DNA from: Hydromonas duriensis
Lineage (GTDB): Bacteria > Pseudomonadota > Gammaproteobacteria > Burkholderiales > Burkholderiaceae
DNA length: 64,000 nucleotides
Reading direction: 5' to 3'
Assembly (NCBI RefSeq): GCF_004363775.1
Contig: NZ_SNZE01000009.1
Coordinates: 33,571-97,570 of the forward strand
In this document: one piece after another, positions 22,082 to 32,022 of the stretch
Layout of the letters: each line of letters begins with the position of its first letter
How positions within the stretch are numbered: the stretch's first letter is position 1
The notes under the pieces: model-generated
Told to the model about the DNA's origin: nothing
Databases searched by the model: none
What the model saw: only the letters and a program-made list of their open reading frames with translations
Translations under genes and position numbers: made by a program

Positions 22082-23020
22082 TTAACCGCGTGCTTGTTCA
22101 ATCAATTTCACCAGCTTTTCGGTGTCAACACAGAATGCACGAATGCCCTCGGCGAGTTTTTCACACGCCATCGCATCATTATTGAGCATCAAGCGGAAGC
22201 TCGATTGTGTCAATTCAAGTCGTTGAATATCCATGTTCTGTGCCGCAGCCGCGCTTAATGCGGGTTTGACAGCATCATGGCTCGCTTGCATGGTTGCCAA
22301 TAAATCGGGGCTAATCGTCAATAAGTCACAACCCGCCAAGCCGAGAATCTGACCGACATTACGGAAACTCGCGCCCATTACTTGGGTTTTGATGCCGAAT
22401 TTTTTGTAGTAGTTATAAATGGTCGTCACAGAGGCGACACCAGGGTCGTTGCTCATGTCGTATTCAATGCCTGTTTGCTTTTTGAACCAATCGTAAATGC
22501 GACCGACAAAAGGTGAAATTAAGGTCACGCCCACATCAGCACAAGCCACCGCTTGCGCGAGGTTAAACATTAACGTCAAATTGGTGTGGATGCCTTCTTG
22601 TTCAAGCACTTTAGCCGCTTGAATGCCTTCCCATGTGGCCGCGACTTTAATCAAAATGCGCTCGCGGCTGTACCCTTGTGCTTCGTATAAAGCGATGATG
22701 CGACGACCACGCGCAATCGAACCTTCGGTGTCGAATGATAAGCGCGCATCGACTTCAGATGACACACGACCAGGAATGGTTTTTAAAATTTCGCAACCAA
22801 AAGCCACCAGAACATGGTCCATAATGTCCGCGACAGATTCAGCCGCATGGGTTTTAACCGTAGACTCAAACAAAGGCTGATATTCGGGTTTTTGTACCGC
22901 TTTTAAAATTAAAGAAGGATTGGTGGTCGCGTCTTGAGGTAAAAACTGGGCAATCGCCTGAAAATCGCCTGTATCCGCCACGACAGTGGTCAGTGCTTTA
23001 AGTTGCTCTAATGTACTCAT
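22082..23020 (-). CDS. tal: Transaldolase
   Basis: 312-residue pentose-phosphate-pathway enzyme moving a dihydroxyacetone unit between sugar phosphates. The Schiff-base lysine is K125 in [13 protein letters not shown]17 and TTNPSL (about 32-37) are further family landmarks, and [13 protein letters not shown] follows. The ATG at 23020 is preceded by GGAGA; an in-frame TTG at 23032 is less likely. It is transcribed away from carA. Confidence 0.95.
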   Translation of the reverse strand: MSTLEQLKALTTVVADTGDFQAIAQFLPQDATTNPSLILKAVQKPEYQPLFESTVKTHAAESVADIMDHVLVAFGCEILKTIPGRVSSEVDARLSFDTEGSIARGRRIIALYEAQGYSRERILIKVAATWEGIQAAKVLEQEGIHTNLTLMFNLAQAVACADVGVTLISPFVGRIYDWFKKQTGIEYDMSNDPGVASVTTIYNYYKKFGIKTQVMGASFRNVGQILGLAGCDLLTISPDLLATMQASHDAVKPALSAAAAQNMDIQRLELTQSSFRLMLNNDAMACEKLAEGIRAFCVDTEKLVKLIEQARG

Positions 23021-23116
23021 GCGTTTCTCCAATCAAATAAAGTGAGTGGCGAGCCAAGCTCACCTTGAATTTTTGAAATTGTATCTTAAATTTTAAGTGA
23101 ATTTACGTCTTAGTCT

Positions 23117-23144
23117 TTGAGATAAGGGTTTTTTCTGCTAAAAT
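23117..23144 (+). promoter_or_regulatory. Putative sigma70 promoter of the carA leader
   Basis: TTGAGA (23117-23122), a 16-base spacer and TAAAAT (23139-23144) give a good consensus match, predicting a start near 23151. It lies upstream of both the leader ORF and the attenuator, so all carA transcripts from it must pass the terminator. Confidence 0.6.
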
Positions 23145-23185
23145 AACGCGGTTTAGCAATATATTTTATAAAGACGACGAATACG

Positions 23186-23242
23186 ATGATGTACAGGCTA
23201 CTAAAGACACTAAAAACAGGTGAAAACCGCCCAGCACAGTAA
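23186..23242 (+). CDS. Putative 18-codon leader peptide of carA
   Basis: An ATG-ATG start opens the short frame MMYRLLKTLKTGENRPAQ, which stops at TAA 23240-23242. The last codons cover the 5' arm of the terminator hairpin (23223-23232) and the stop lies in its loop. A ribosome finishing this peptide would therefore block the hairpin. The ribosome site is weak. The frame is too short to be certain; its placement relative to the hairpin is the argument. Confidence 0.45.
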   Translation: MMYRLLKTLKTGENRPAQ

Positions 23243-23275
23243 ATTTTTTTATTGATGTGGGGGCGGTTTTTTTTT
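23223..23275 (+). terminator. Intrinsic terminator in the carA leader (candidate attenuator)
   Basis: AAAACCGCCC (23223-23232) pairs perfectly over 10 bases with GGGCGGTTTT (23261-23270), and the 3' arm continues as nine T (23267-23275). The 28-base loop contains its own T-rich tract (23243-23252). No plus-strand gene lies upstream, because tal points away, so the terminator can only act on carA leader RNA. Confidence 0.8.
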
Positions 23276-23353
23276 GCCCAGTGTTTGTTGTGTGTGTTTG
23301 TATCAAAAAGTTCGAATCATGTTTGTATGTCCAAAAGGTCAAGGAGTTTGAGT

Positions 23354-24496
23354 ATGTTACCGATTTTTTCTAATCAATTTCCCAAAGCGGTGCTGGTGTT
23401 GGCCGATGGTTCAGTGTTTCACGGTTACAGCATCGGTGCGCAAGGACATACTGTCGCCGAAGTGGTGTTTAATACTGCGATGACAGGTTACCAAGAAATT
23501 TTAACCGACCCATCGTATACGGGGCAAATGGTGACGCTGACCTATCCGCACATTGGCAATGTCGGCGTTAATTCCGAAGACATCGAGGCCGATAAAGTCT
23601 ACGCCGCAGGTTTAATCATCAAAGAGCTGTCGCCCGTGGTGTCAAATTTTCGCGCGACGCAAAGCCTGCCTGATTATCTCAAAGCCAACAACATCGTTGC
23701 CATTGCTGGGGTCGATACCCGCGCGCTCACGCGCGTATTGCGTGAAAAAGGTGCGCAAGGCGGTTGTATTTTAGTTGGAGACGACGTCGCTTTGGCCACT
23801 CGACTGGCGAGCGAGTTCGCTGGGATGAGTGGGCAAGACTTGGCAAAAGTCGTTTCGACGACCTCCGCCTATTCGTGGACAGAAACCGAATGGCGATTGG
23901 GGCAAGGTTATGGCACACAAACCGCACCCAAATTTAAAGTCGTCGCGTATGATTTTGGCGTCAAATACAATATTTTGCGCATGTTGGCCGAGCGCGGTTG
24001 CGACATCACCGTTGTCCCTGCACAAACCAGCGCGGCCGACGTATTGGCCATGAATCCAGATGGTGTGTTTTTGTCAAATGGCCCTGGCGACCCTGAGCCT
24101 TGCGATTACGCCATTGCCGCAACCCGCGAGTTTTTGGACAAAAACGTCCCGACTTTCGGTATCTGTTTAGGGCATCAAATCATGGCCTTGGCCGCTGGTG
24201 CAAAAACCTTGAAAATGAAATTTGGTCATCATGGTGCGAATCACCCAGTGAAAGACTTAGACAGCGGTCGTGTGGTCATCACCTCACAAAACCACGGCTT
24301 CGCCGCAGACGAGGCAACTTTACCCACGAACGTTCGCGCCACGCATGTGTCGTTGTTTGATGGCAGCTTGCAAGGCTTGGCTTTCACCGATAAACCAGCC
24401 TTTAGCTTCCAAGGTCACCCAGAAGCCTCACCAGGGCCGCATGACATTGCGTATTTATTTGACCGATTCATTGATTTGATGGGCAGCAAAAAATAA
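23354..24496 (+). CDS. carA: Carbamoyl-phosphate synthase small (glutaminase) subunit
   Basis: 380 residues. It hydrolyses glutamine and passes ammonia to CarB for carbamoyl phosphate, the precursor of arginine and pyrimidines. The N-terminal domain has [20 protein letters not shown]; the class I amidotransferase domain has the nucleophile Cys in FGICLGHQ, then HHGANHPV and [13 protein letters not shown] with the catalytic His-Glu. AAGGAG precedes the ATG at 23354; upstream in-frame starts would translate the attenuator. It is separated from carB by about 2 kb. Confidence 0.96.
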   Translation: MLPIFSNQFPKAVLVLADGSVFHGYSIGAQGHTVAEVVFNTAMTGYQEILTDPSYTGQMVTLTYPHIGNVGVNSEDIEADKVYAAGLIIKELSPVVSNFRATQSLPDYLKANNIVAIAGVDTRALTRVLREKGAQGGCILVGDDVALATRLASEFAGMSGQDLAKVVSTTSAYSWTETEWRLGQGYGTQTAPKFKVVAYDFGVKYNILRMLAERGCDITVVPAQTSAADVLAMNPDGVFLSNGPGDPEPCDYAIAATREFLDKNVPTFGICLGHQIMALAAGAKTLKMKFGHHGANHPVKDLDSGRVVITSQNHGFAADEATLPTNVRATHVSLFDGSLQGLAFTDKPAFSFQGHPEASPGPHDIAYLFDRFIDLMGSKK

Positions 24497-24497
24497 A

Positions 24498-24836
24498 ATG
24501 TTTGCTCACACACCGCCCCCACCTTACTACGCCGTCATATTCAGCAATCAGCTCGCAGCTGATGCTCAAGGCTATGATGCCATGGCTGACAGAATGGTGG
24601 AACTGGCGCAACAGCAAAACGGCTTTTTAGGTGCGGAAAGTGTACGTGATGCCGCTGGTTTTGGCATCACGGTGTCCTATTGGCAGTCCGAGCAGGACAT
24701 CGCGGCTTGGAAAAACCATGCCGAGCACGTGATTGCTCAAGAAACAGGACGCGAACGCTGGTACGAGCAATACATCACGCGTGTCGCCAAGGTTGAGCGC
24801 GCGTATGGCTTTACGCATTCGACCACAAACGTTTAA
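24498..24836 (+). CDS. Antibiotic-biosynthesis-monooxygenase-like (ABM) protein
   Basis: 112 residues beginning one base after the carA stop. It has the small ferredoxin-like ABM pattern: YYAVIFSNQL, then a helix with QQNGFLGAESVRDAAGFGITVSYW, and WKNHAEHVIAQETGRERWYEQY. Similar proteins include small heme-degrading or quinone monooxygenases and many of unknown function. No cofactor can be inferred. Position suggests co-transcription with carA and leuE. Confidence 0.8.
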   Translation: MFAHTPPPPYYAVIFSNQLAADAQGYDAMADRMVELAQQQNGFLGAESVRDAAGFGITVSYWQSEQDIAAWKNHAEHVIAQETGRERWYEQYITRVAKVERAYGFTHSTTNV

Positions 24837-24846
24837 TTGGAGACCT

Positions 24847-25551
24847 ATGGATTTTTTCACCCAACTCGGCATCACAGACATCACCACCTATCTGATTGGT
24901 GCGATTGCCATTATTTTGTTGCCAGGACCAAACTCCATGTACGTGCTCACTACCGCTGCGAAGCAAGGCGTTCGAAGCGGCTATGCTGCAGCCACAGGGG
25001 TCTTTGTCGGTGATGCGGTCATTATGGTGCTGGCGGTTGTGGGCGCAGCCACTTTGTTGCGCGAAGCACCCTCGATTTTTATTGTGCTCAAAATAACGGG
25101 CGCATTGTATTTAAGCTATTTGGGCTTACAAATGCTGCGCGGGGCATGGTTGATTTGGTCGAATCGCAACCAATTAACCGTCGCCGAAATGTCGAACGCA
25201 GCAAGTGAACTTGACGCATCGGAAGGGCGCAGTTTAAAAACACCTAAAGGATTAAGCCCGTTCAAACGCTCTTTATTCATCAGCTTGATTAACCCGAAGG
25301 CAATTTTGTTTATGTTGTCTTTTTTCTTGCAGTTTGTCTCGCCCACCGCTGAGCATCCTTACGTTGCATTTTTGGTGTTGGGATTGATTTTGCAGTTACT
25401 GAGCTTTTTGTATTTGAGTGCCTTGATTTTTGCGGGTGCGCGTTTGGCGGCCGCCTTTAGCGCTCGCCCCATGTGGATGATTGCGGGGACTGCGACGGTG
25501 GGATTGATGTTTTTAGGGTTTGGGGTGAAATTGGCGATGGCGACGTTGTGA
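24847..25551 (+). CDS. leuE: LysE/RhtB-family amino-acid exporter, LeuE-like
   Basis: 234-residue inner-membrane exporter. The family opening GAIAIILLPGPNSMYVLTTAAKQG is clear, followed by GVFVGDAVIM, ALYLSYLGLQMLRG and SLINPKAILFMLSFFLQFV. LeuE proteins export leucine and related amino acids. GGAGA sits just before the ATG at 24847; the frame is open back into the ABM gene but that part is not family-like. A leuE-like gene between carA and carB recurs in Burkholderiales; the reason is not established. Confidence 0.88.
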   Translation: MDFFTQLGITDITTYLIGAIAIILLPGPNSMYVLTTAAKQGVRSGYAAATGVFVGDAVIMVLAVVGAATLLREAPSIFIVLKITGALYLSYLGLQMLRGAWLIWSNRNQLTVAEMSNAASELDASEGRSLKTPKGLSPFKRSLFISLINPKAILFMLSFFLQFVSPTAEHPYVAFLVLGLILQLLSFLYLSALIFAGARLAAAFSARPMWMIAGTATVGLMFLGFGVKLAMATL

Positions 25552-25656
25552 GAGCGCAATTGTAGTTCTAAAGCTATTGCGGATTAAGAGTGTTATTAAG
25601 GGAACTGGTGTGGTTTGTATTTTGTGGCTCTCCATAATCGAATGAGGTAATAAGGA

Positions 25657-26328
25657 TTGAAAAACATATTTTGGCTTGGACCTATTGTTGTTTCTTTTTT
25701 TATATTTGGTTTAGCATTTGAACTTTCTGCTTTTTATGTGCTCGGATTAAATGCTCTAAAAGTGTTGAGTTGGAAACATTTTTTGTACTCAGGTCTGATA
25801 CACGCAACACTATCTTTCTTTCCCATTTTGGTTTTATATGTTTTTTCTGCATTACGCATGTTTTTTTCTGAGGCACTTTATAAAAGCCCTGAAGAAACAG
25901 TAGCTTTGTTACCAAAATTTGAATTTCGAAATTATGTGTTTATTTCAAAACTTATATTACTTGTGAGTTTGATTTATTTACTTTTGGTAATCTTTGAGGG
26001 GGAAATATTTAATAGCCAAATATTAGGTTTAGCGTACCCTTGGATGTTTTTATTTTGCACAGTTTTTTTTGTTCTTACGTTATTAAAGAGTCCAACAGGT
26101 AGCTTTATGGCTGTGTTTGTTGCATTTATGTTCGCAGGAAGCTTTTGCATGTCTGCTGGAGGATTTGGATTGTCGCGCTCGCACTTTATAGCTTTTGCTA
26201 AAGATGGGATTGTTAGAAATGACTTTATCGTTTTGATTGAACGTAAGGGGAGTGTATACATCGCAACAGCAAAAGAAGTGGGGGTTCCCTTATTGGACGA
26301 TGTTGCATCTAAAGTAGCTGGGTTTTAG
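25657..26328 (+). CDS. AT-rich hypothetical membrane protein between leuE and carB
   Basis: 223 residues from a TTG with GAGGT about 9 bases upstream. I do not recognise the family. It shows an N-terminal hydrophobic segment (FWLGPIVVSFFIFGLAF), a second one near SFFPILVLYVFSAL, a third in LILLVSLIYLLLVIF, and a fourth-fifth pair (WMFLFCTVFFVLTLL, FMAVFVAFMFAGSFC), then a soluble tail of about 50 residues. The base composition is much more AT-rich than carA or carB, suggesting later acquisition. No partner can be named. Confidence 0.65.
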   Translation: MKNIFWLGPIVVSFFIFGLAFELSAFYVLGLNALKVLSWKHFLYSGLIHATLSFFPILVLYVFSALRMFFSEALYKSPEETVALLPKFEFRNYVFISKLILLVSLIYLLLVIFEGEIFNSQILGLAYPWMFLFCTVFFVLTLLKSPTGSFMAVFVAFMFAGSFCMSAGGFGLSRSHFIAFAKDGIVRNDFIVLIERKGSVYIATAKEVGVPLLDDVASKVAGF

Positions 26329-26436
26329 TCTATGGGCATGCTTAACTTAAGCGTAATCGTATTTATGAGAAACAAGTAAGAAAGTTTAACTGGGTACTTA
26401 CGCAAAAGTTGTTGGTTGTCCTTAAAAGGTAAGTCA

Positions 26437-26501
26437 CGTCATGCCGTGCTTGACACGGCATCTCCTTAGCGGGGAGATTGCGGGTCAAGCCCGCAATGAC
26501 G
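26437..26501. repeat. Palindromic dispersed-repeat element upstream of carB
   Basis: A 65-base element bounded by CGTCAT and ATGACG. Inside are three stems: GCCGTG/CACGGC, CTCC/GGGGAG and TTGCGGG/CCCGCAA, which could fold as a three-arm cloverleaf. The sequence closely resembles a palindromic repeat that I recall as widely scattered in proteobacterial genomes and often mistranslated as the start of a neighbouring gene. Only one copy is in this window. Confidence 0.75.
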
Positions 26502-26548
26502 AGTCAGAATTATTGATTGAATTGAAATTAAAAAGTTGGAGTAAAGAA

Positions 26549-29500
26549 ATGCCAAAACGTAATGACCTAAAATCCATCCTCATCATCGGCGCGGGGCCGA
26601 TTATTATTGGGCAAGCCTGTGAGTTTGACTATTCGGGGGCGCAAGCGTGCAAGGCCTTGCGTGAAGAGGGTTACCGCGTGATTTTGGTGAACTCGAACCC
26701 AGCGACCATCATGACTGACCCAGAGATGGCGGATGCGACCTATATCGAGCCGATTACGTGGGAAGTGGTGGAAAAAATTATCGAGAAGGAAAAGCCCGAT
26801 GCGATTTTGCCGACCATGGGTGGACAAACTGCATTGAACTGCGCGTTGGATTTGCACCGCCACGGTATTTTGGCGAAGCACAATGTGCAGCTTATTGGCG
26901 CGTCGCCTGAAGCGATTGATAAGGCGGAAGATCGCATGAAGTTTAAAGATGCAATGACTAAAATCGGTCTCGGTTCGGCGTTGTCGGGCATTGCGCATTC
27001 ATGGGAAGAGGCGCAAAACGTGCATGCGATGATTGCCCAAACCAACAACAATTCGGGTTATCCCGTCATCATTCGCCCATCGTTCACCATGGGCGGTACG
27101 GGCGGTGGGATTGCGTATAACCGCGAGGAGTTTGAAGAAATTTGCAAACGCGGTTTGGACTTGTCGCCGACCAATGAATTGTTGATTGAGGAGTCTTTGC
27201 TCGGTTGGAAAGAGTACGAGATGGAGGTCGTGCGCGACAAAAAAGACAATTGCATCATCGTCTGTTCAATCGAAAACTTGGACCCGATGGGCGTGCACAC
27301 GGGTGATTCGATTACGGTTGCGCCTGCGCAAACTTTGACGGATAAAGAATACCAAATCATGCGTAATGCGTCGCTTGCGGTCTTGCGCGAAATTGGTGTG
27401 GATACGGGCGGCTCGAACGTGCAGTTTTCGGTCAATCCTGATACAGGCCGCATGATTGTCATCGAGATGAATCCGCGCGTGTCGCGTTCATCTGCGTTGG
27501 CGTCAAAAGCCACGGGGTTTCCAATTGCTAAAATCGCTGCTAAATTGGCGGTGGGTTACACCTTGGATGAGTTGAAAAACGACATTACAGGCGGTCAAAC
27601 GCCTGCTTCGTTTGAGCCGTCTATTGATTATGTTGTGACGAAAATTCCGCGTTTTGCTTTTGAAAAATTCCGTGAAGCCGACCCGCACTTGACCACACAA
27701 ATGAAGTCGGTCGGTGAGGTGATGGCGATTGGTCGCACATTCCAAGAATCGTTCCAAAAAGCCTTGCGTGGTTTAGAAACGGGCATTGATGGCTTGAACC
27801 CTGTGACCGATGACCGCGCCGACATCATCGAAGAAATTCGCGAGCCGAAAGACAAGCGCATTTTGTACGTTGCCGATGCGTTCCGTGTTGGCATGTCGGT
27901 GGATGAGGTGTTCAATTACAGCAAAATCGACCGTTGGTTCTTGGTGCAAATTGAAGAAATTGTTAAGTTAGAAGCGCATGTGGCGAGCCAAACCTTGGCG
28001 AGCATTGATGCAGTTGACATGCGTGCTTTGAAGCAAAAAGGTTTTTCTGACCGCCGCTTGGCGCAATTGTTGAACGTCACGGATGAAGCCGTGCGTGCGG
28101 TACGACATGCGCTTGGCGTGCGTCCTGTGTATAAACGCGTGGACACGTGCGCGGCGGAATTTGCCACCGACACCGCGTACATGTATTCGAGCTACGACGC
28201 TGAATGCGAAGCCAATCCAACTGGCAACAAAAAAATCATGGTTTTGGGCGGCGGGCCAAACCGCATCGGTCAAGGGATTGAGTTTGACTATTGCTGCGTG
28301 CACGCGGCCTTGGCTTTGCGCGATGACGGTTATGAAACCATCATGGTCAACTGCAACCCTGAAACCGTTTCGACTGATTATGACACGTCCGACCGTTTGT
28401 ATTTTGAGCCTGTGACTTTAGAAGATGTGCTGGAAATTGTTGAAGTGGAGAAGCCCATTGGCGTGATTGTGCAGTACGGTGGACAAACACCGTTGAAACT
28501 CGCGCTTGGCTTAGAGGCAGCAGGCGTGCCGATTATTGGCACGTCCCCTGATTCGATTGACTTGGCGGAAGACCGCGAACGCTTCCAAAAACTTCTGCAT
28601 GATTTGAACTTGCGTCAACCGCCAAATCGCACGGCGCGTACCGAAGACGAAGCCTTGCGCTTGGCGGATGAAATTGGTTATCCGCTGGTGGTGCGCCCCT
28701 CGTATGTCTTGGGCGGACGGGCGATGGAAATCGTGCATGAACGTTCTGACTTAGAGCGTTACATGCGCGAAGCGGTTAAAGTCTCGAATGACTCGCCTGT
28801 GTTGCTTGACCGCTTCTTAGATGATGCGATTGAGGCCGATGTTGACTGCATTTGCGATGCGACAGGGCAAGTGTTGATTGGCGCGGTGATGGAGCACATC
28901 GAACAAGCGGGCGTGCATTCGGGCGACTCGGCGTGCTCATTGCCACCGTATTATTTATCCGCCGCCACCATTGATGAAATCAAACGCCAAACGGCTGAAA
29001 TGGCGCGTGCCTTAAAAGTGGTCGGTTTGATGAATGTGCAATTTGCGATTCAAAACAACGGTGGCGAAGACGTGATTTATGTGCTCGAAGTCAATCCGCG
29101 TGCCTCGCGCACCGTGCCGTTTGTCTCGAAAGCGATTGGACAGCCGTTGGCGAAAATCGCCGCACGCGTGATGGCGGGTCAAACTTTAGCGCAATTGGGC
29201 TGTACGACAGAAATCGTGCCGCCGTATTTCAGCGTCAAAGAAGCCGTGTTCCCGTTCAATAAATTCCCAGGTGTCGACCCCGTGCTCAGTCCTGAAATGC
29301 GTTCAACAGGTGAGGTCATGGGGGTGGGCACAACCTTCGGCGAGGCTTTGTACAAGAGCCAATTGGCCGCCTCCACGCGCTTACCTGCCAGCGGTCAAGT
29401 GTTCATCAGCGTAAAAAACCGTGATAAACCCGCGATGCGTAAAATCGCCGCTGAACTGGTGCAGCTCGGTTACTCAATTTGCGCCACAGGCGGTACGGCC

Positions 29501-29788
29501 GAAGATTTGCAAGCGGCGGGCTTGCCCGTCCAACGCATCAATAAAGTGAAAGAAGGTCGCCCGCACATTGTCGATGCCATGAAAAATGGTGAAATTGCTT
29601 TGGTGTTTACAACGGTAGACGAAACCAAAGATGCGATTGCGGACTCTCGCTCGATTCGCACCACGGCTTTGGCGCAACGCATCACGTACCAAACCACGGT
29701 GGCGGGCGCTGAAGCCGCGGTTGAGGGCATGAAGCATTTGCACGAAATCAAGGTGTATGACTTGCAGGGCTTGCACGCGAGTTTATAA
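26549..29788 (+). CDS. carB: Carbamoyl-phosphate synthase large subunit
   Basis: 1079 residues in two homologous ATP-grasp halves. The first begins [22 protein letters not shown], the second [22 protein letters not shown]; each has its own PSYVLGG/[11 protein letters not shown] ATP loop and [13 protein letters not shown] motif. The C-terminal MGS-like domain (about the last 140 residues) is the allosteric region for effectors. The ATG at 26549 has GGAG upstream; the frame extends to 26441 but that part is the palindromic repeat. The usual downstream greA is not here; an MFS gene follows. Confidence 0.97.
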   Translation: MPKRNDLKSILIIGAGPIIIGQACEFDYSGAQACKALREEGYRVILVNSNPATIMTDPEMADATYIEPITWEVVEKIIEKEKPDAILPTMGGQTALNCALDLHRHGILAKHNVQLIGASPEAIDKAEDRMKFKDAMTKIGLGSALSGIAHSWEEAQNVHAMIAQTNNNSGYPVIIRPSFTMGGTGGGIAYNREEFEEICKRGLDLSPTNELLIEESLLGWKEYEMEVVRDKKDNCIIVCSIENLDPMGVHTGDSITVAPAQTLTDKEYQIMRNASLAVLREIGVDTGGSNVQFSVNPDTGRMIVIEMNPRVSRSSALASKATGFPIAKIAAKLAVGYTLDELKNDITGGQTPASFEPSIDYVVTKIPRFAFEKFREADPHLTTQMKSVGEVMAIGRTFQESFQKALRGLETGIDGLNPVTDDRADIIEEIREPKDKRILYVADAFRVGMSVDEVFNYSKIDRWFLVQIEEIVKLEAHVASQTLASIDAVDMRALKQKGFSDRRLAQLLNVTDEAVRAVRHALGVRPVYKRVDTCAAEFATDTAYMYSSYDAECEANPTGNKKIMVLGGGPNRIGQGIEFDYCCVHAALALRDDGYETIMVNCNPETVSTDYDTSDRLYFEPVTLEDVLEIVEVEKPIGVIVQYGGQTPLKLALGLEAAGVPIIGTSPDSIDLAEDRERFQKLLHDLNLRQPPNRTARTEDEALRLADEIGYPLVVRPSYVLGGRAMEIVHERSDLERYMREAVKVSNDSPVLLDRFLDDAIEADVDCICDATGQVLIGAVMEHIEQAGVHSGDSACSLPPYYLSAATIDEIKRQTAEMARALKVVGLMNVQFAIQNNGGEDVIYVLEVNPRASRTVPFVSKAIGQPLAKIAARVMAGQTLAQLGCTTEIVPPYFSVKEAVFPFNKFPGVDPVLSPEMRSTGEVMGVGTTFGEALYKSQLAASTRLPASGQVFISVKNRDKPAMRKIAAELVQLGYSICATGGTAEDLQAAGLPVQRINKVKEGRPHIVDAMKNGEIALVFTTVDETKDAIADSRSIRTTALAQRITYQTTVAGAEAAVEGMKHLHEIKVYDLQGLHASL

Positions 29789-29849
29789 ACCATAAACCAT
29801 ACGAAAAAAGTAGCATCTGGCTTTTAACTTAGTTTTTGAACAGTAAATT

Positions 29850-29880
29850 AAATTTGGGCGGGTATATCCCGCCTAAATTT
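29850..29880. terminator. Hairpin between carB and mdfA
   Basis: GGCGGG (29857-29862) pairs with CCCGCC (29868-29873) over a TATAT loop, and AAATTT flanks extend the stem through one G-T pair. There is no T run, so termination is uncertain. It ends 13 bases before the mdfA ATG and could equally mask that start, which has no clear ribosome site. Confidence 0.6.
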
Positions 29881-29893
29881 ATGAAAAATATAT

Positions 29894-31111
29894 ATGACGC
29901 TCATCACACAACTTAATCGCAAAACCATGCTGTTTCCGCTGGCATTGGTCATCTTCGAATTTTGCGTTTACATCACCAATGACTTGATTCAACCAGCCAT
30001 GCTTGTCATCACGCGCGAGTTCGGTGTCGATGCGACATGGAACGCCTCGGCGATGAGTGCTTTTTTATTTGGTGGTGTGATTTTTCAGTGGTTGTTTGGC
30101 CCTTTGTCCGATCGTGTCGGACGGCGACGCGTTTTGTTGTCGGGCGTTGCTTTTTTCATCACGGCTTGCTTGGCCATGTGGTGGGCGAATGACATTTATC
30201 ATTTTCTGTTTTTGCGCGTGTTGCAAGGTGTTGCCTTATCGTTTATTGGGGCGGTTGGTCATGCCGTGATTCAAGAGGCTTTTGAAGAAAAAACCGCCGT
30301 GCAAATCAGCGCGTTGATGGCCAATGTGGCGATGATGGCGCCGTTGGTAGGCCCGATTGTAGGCAGTGTTTTTGTTAATCACTGGCCTTGGCGTTGGGCG
30401 TTTGTCATCATTGCATCATTGGCGAGCGTGTCGTTTGTTGGGCTGCTTCGCTACATGCCCGAGACAGTGAAGCCAAGTAAACACAAGATGCCCATCAAAA
30501 AAATTGCCCATGATTTTGGACATTTATTGGCGCATCGACATTTTATGTTGACCTCTTTATCCATTCCATTCATGAGCATTCCGCTGGTCAGTTGGATTGC
30601 CTTAGCACCCACCATCATTGTCTCGGATTATCAACTGAGCAGTTTTGCGTATGGATTGTTGCAAATGCCAATTTTTGCGTTTTTAATTCTCAGCAATTTT
30701 GTTTTGGCTCATCGGACAAAAGTGTGGCGTTTGGGCGCGTCCGTGATCTACAGCTATGTGTTTTTTGTACTTGGCTCGATTGCATTGGTCGTAGCGGGTT
30801 TCGGTTGGCAGACGATTGGCATGCTGACCGCAGGGATTTGTTTGTTTGCTTTTGGCGAAGGCATTTCGATGTCGGTGTTGTACCGTTTCGCCATGACCGC
30901 CTCAGACCGTCCTTACGGCGTGACCTCGGCCTTGCTTGGCATGATGCACATGCTCGGTTACGCTTTGGGCGTTGAGGTGTTTAAGTGGGCGTATTTTAGC
31001 TGGGGTGTGGCGGGTTTTGTCGCGTGCAGCGTGATGAGTGTTGTGTTGTATGTAATTTTAAGTCGTGTTGCAACCTTATACGCAATGCAAGTGCGTGCAG
31101 AGATTGCATAA
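29894..31111 (+). CDS. mdfA: MdfA-type multidrug/proton antiporter (MFS, DHA1)
   Basis: 405 residues, about 12 membrane helices. The N-terminal stretch FPLALVIFEFCVYITNDLIQP aligns with E. coli MdfA and keeps both membrane acidic residues used for cation and proton binding (E22 and D30 here). Motif A is GPLSDRVGRRRVLL, and FIGAVGHAVIQEAFEE and LMANVAMMAPLVGPIVG also match. MdfA exports lipophilic cations and neutral drugs such as chloramphenicol. Substrates in this host are inferred. Confidence 0.88.
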   Translation: MTLITQLNRKTMLFPLALVIFEFCVYITNDLIQPAMLVITREFGVDATWNASAMSAFLFGGVIFQWLFGPLSDRVGRRRVLLSGVAFFITACLAMWWANDIYHFLFLRVLQGVALSFIGAVGHAVIQEAFEEKTAVQISALMANVAMMAPLVGPIVGSVFVNHWPWRWAFVIIASLASVSFVGLLRYMPETVKPSKHKMPIKKIAHDFGHLLAHRHFMLTSLSIPFMSIPLVSWIALAPTIIVSDYQLSSFAYGLLQMPIFAFLILSNFVLAHRTKVWRLGASVIYSYVFFVLGSIALVVAGFGWQTIGMLTAGICLFAFGEGISMSVLYRFAMTASDRPYGVTSALLGMMHMLGYALGVEVFKWAYFSWGVAGFVACSVMSVVLYVILSRVATLYAMQVRAEIA

Positions 31112-31314
31112 GTTGTAAGAAATTTAAGAGTGAATGTGTGATACATGATTGTTGACGAAGTGTTTGATGGGTTATTTTTGTTTTAATTTATAAACAATTA
31201 ACAACAATAATTAAATATACTTACGTCTGGGCTTTTTTATGATGAACTCATACAAGAGAAGCTCTTGTTACAACAAGACAAAGTATATTTATCGACGCTA
31301 AAGGACATACAATC

Positions 31315-31578
31315 ATGAAAAAATTAACAGGCATTGCGATTGCAACTGTTTTGGGCTTAACTTCTGCGGCTGTTTTTGCACAAACGCCGATGTCAACGAC
31401 AACAATGACGACGACTAAAGCACCGCAAGCCGCCGCTAAAGCAACCGCTACTGCTAAAAAAGAACCCAGCGCGGCTCAATTGGCTCAACGCGAAAAAATG
31501 AAAACGTGCAACGTACAAGCCAAAGACAAAAAAGGCGCTGACCGCCAAGCCTTTATGAAAACTTGTTTGAGTAAGTAA
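31315..31578 (+). CDS. Small secreted PsiF-repeat protein
   Basis: 87 residues. An N-terminal signal peptide (LTGIAIATVLGLTSAAVFAQ) is followed by a low-complexity Thr/Ala/Lys linker and one PsiF-type repeat, REKMKTCNVQAKDKKGADRQAFMKTCLS, with its paired cysteines. PsiF is phosphate-starvation-inducible in E. coli, function unknown. No clear Pho box was found. The 203-base gap upstream is AT-rich and contains a perfect small hairpin, ACAAGAG/CTCTTGT, near 31252-31269. AAAGGA precedes the ATG. Confidence 0.82.
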   Translation: MKKLTGIAIATVLGLTSAAVFAQTPMSTTTMTTTKAPQAAAKATATAKKEPSAAQLAQREKMKTCNVQAKDKKGADRQAFMKTCLSK

Positions 31579-31600
31579 ACCCTTCAACGATTGGGTGAGT

Positions 31601-31632
31601 AAAAAAGCACAGTGTGCTCACTGTGCTTTTTT
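31601..31632. terminator. Bidirectional intrinsic terminator between psiF-like gene and cyaY
   Basis: GCACAGTG (31607-31614) pairs with CACTGTGC (31619-31626) over a TGCT loop, with A6 before and T6 after. It serves both convergent genes. Confidence 0.92.
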
Positions 31633-31664
31633 GTACCCTCATCCGTATGACGTGTTTGGATGTT

Positions 31665-31961
31665 TCAGTTGTCGAGTAGTTGCAGTGCGCGTTCGAGATA
31701 CGACCAAAAATTCGCGTTGTCACGGGTGTTGAGCCATTCTCCGTTTGCAAACTTGAAGTGATACCCGCCTTCACGCGAGGCAAGCCAAACTTCGTTCATC
31801 GCTGCTTGTTGGTTGACAATGACTTTTTGACCGTCGTCATTTTCAATTTCAAGCACCGCACCGTGGGCGAGGATGTCCAAGTCAGTGTGGTTTTGTTCAA
31901 CTTTTTCGCTGATATCGTCGAATAAGATTTTTACCTGTTGTAAAAATTCAGTTTCCGTCAT
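31665..31961 (-). CDS. cyaY: Frataxin-like iron-sulphur assembly protein
   Basis: 98 residues. CyaY binds iron and modulates the cysteine desulfurase IscS. The acidic first helix (EFLQQVKILFDDISEKVEQ), the sheet LEIENDDGQKVIVNQQ and the family block EVWLASREGGYHFKF...WLNTRD are all present. It is divergent from lptM-lysA, the usual context. Confidence 0.95.
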   Translation of the reverse strand: MTETEFLQQVKILFDDISEKVEQNHTDLDILAHGAVLEIENDDGQKVIVNQQAAMNEVWLASREGGYHFKFANGEWLNTRDNANFWSYLERALQLLDN

Positions 31962-32022
31962 AATAGACCCTTTGGCAAATGAGCAAATTGTGCGAGTGCG
32001 CTTGATGAATAAAGGATTATAT

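Noticed and set aside
26441..26548. N-terminal extension of CarB from 26441
   Set aside because: It translates the palindromic repeat; family similarity begins at the ATG at 26549, which has its own GGAG.
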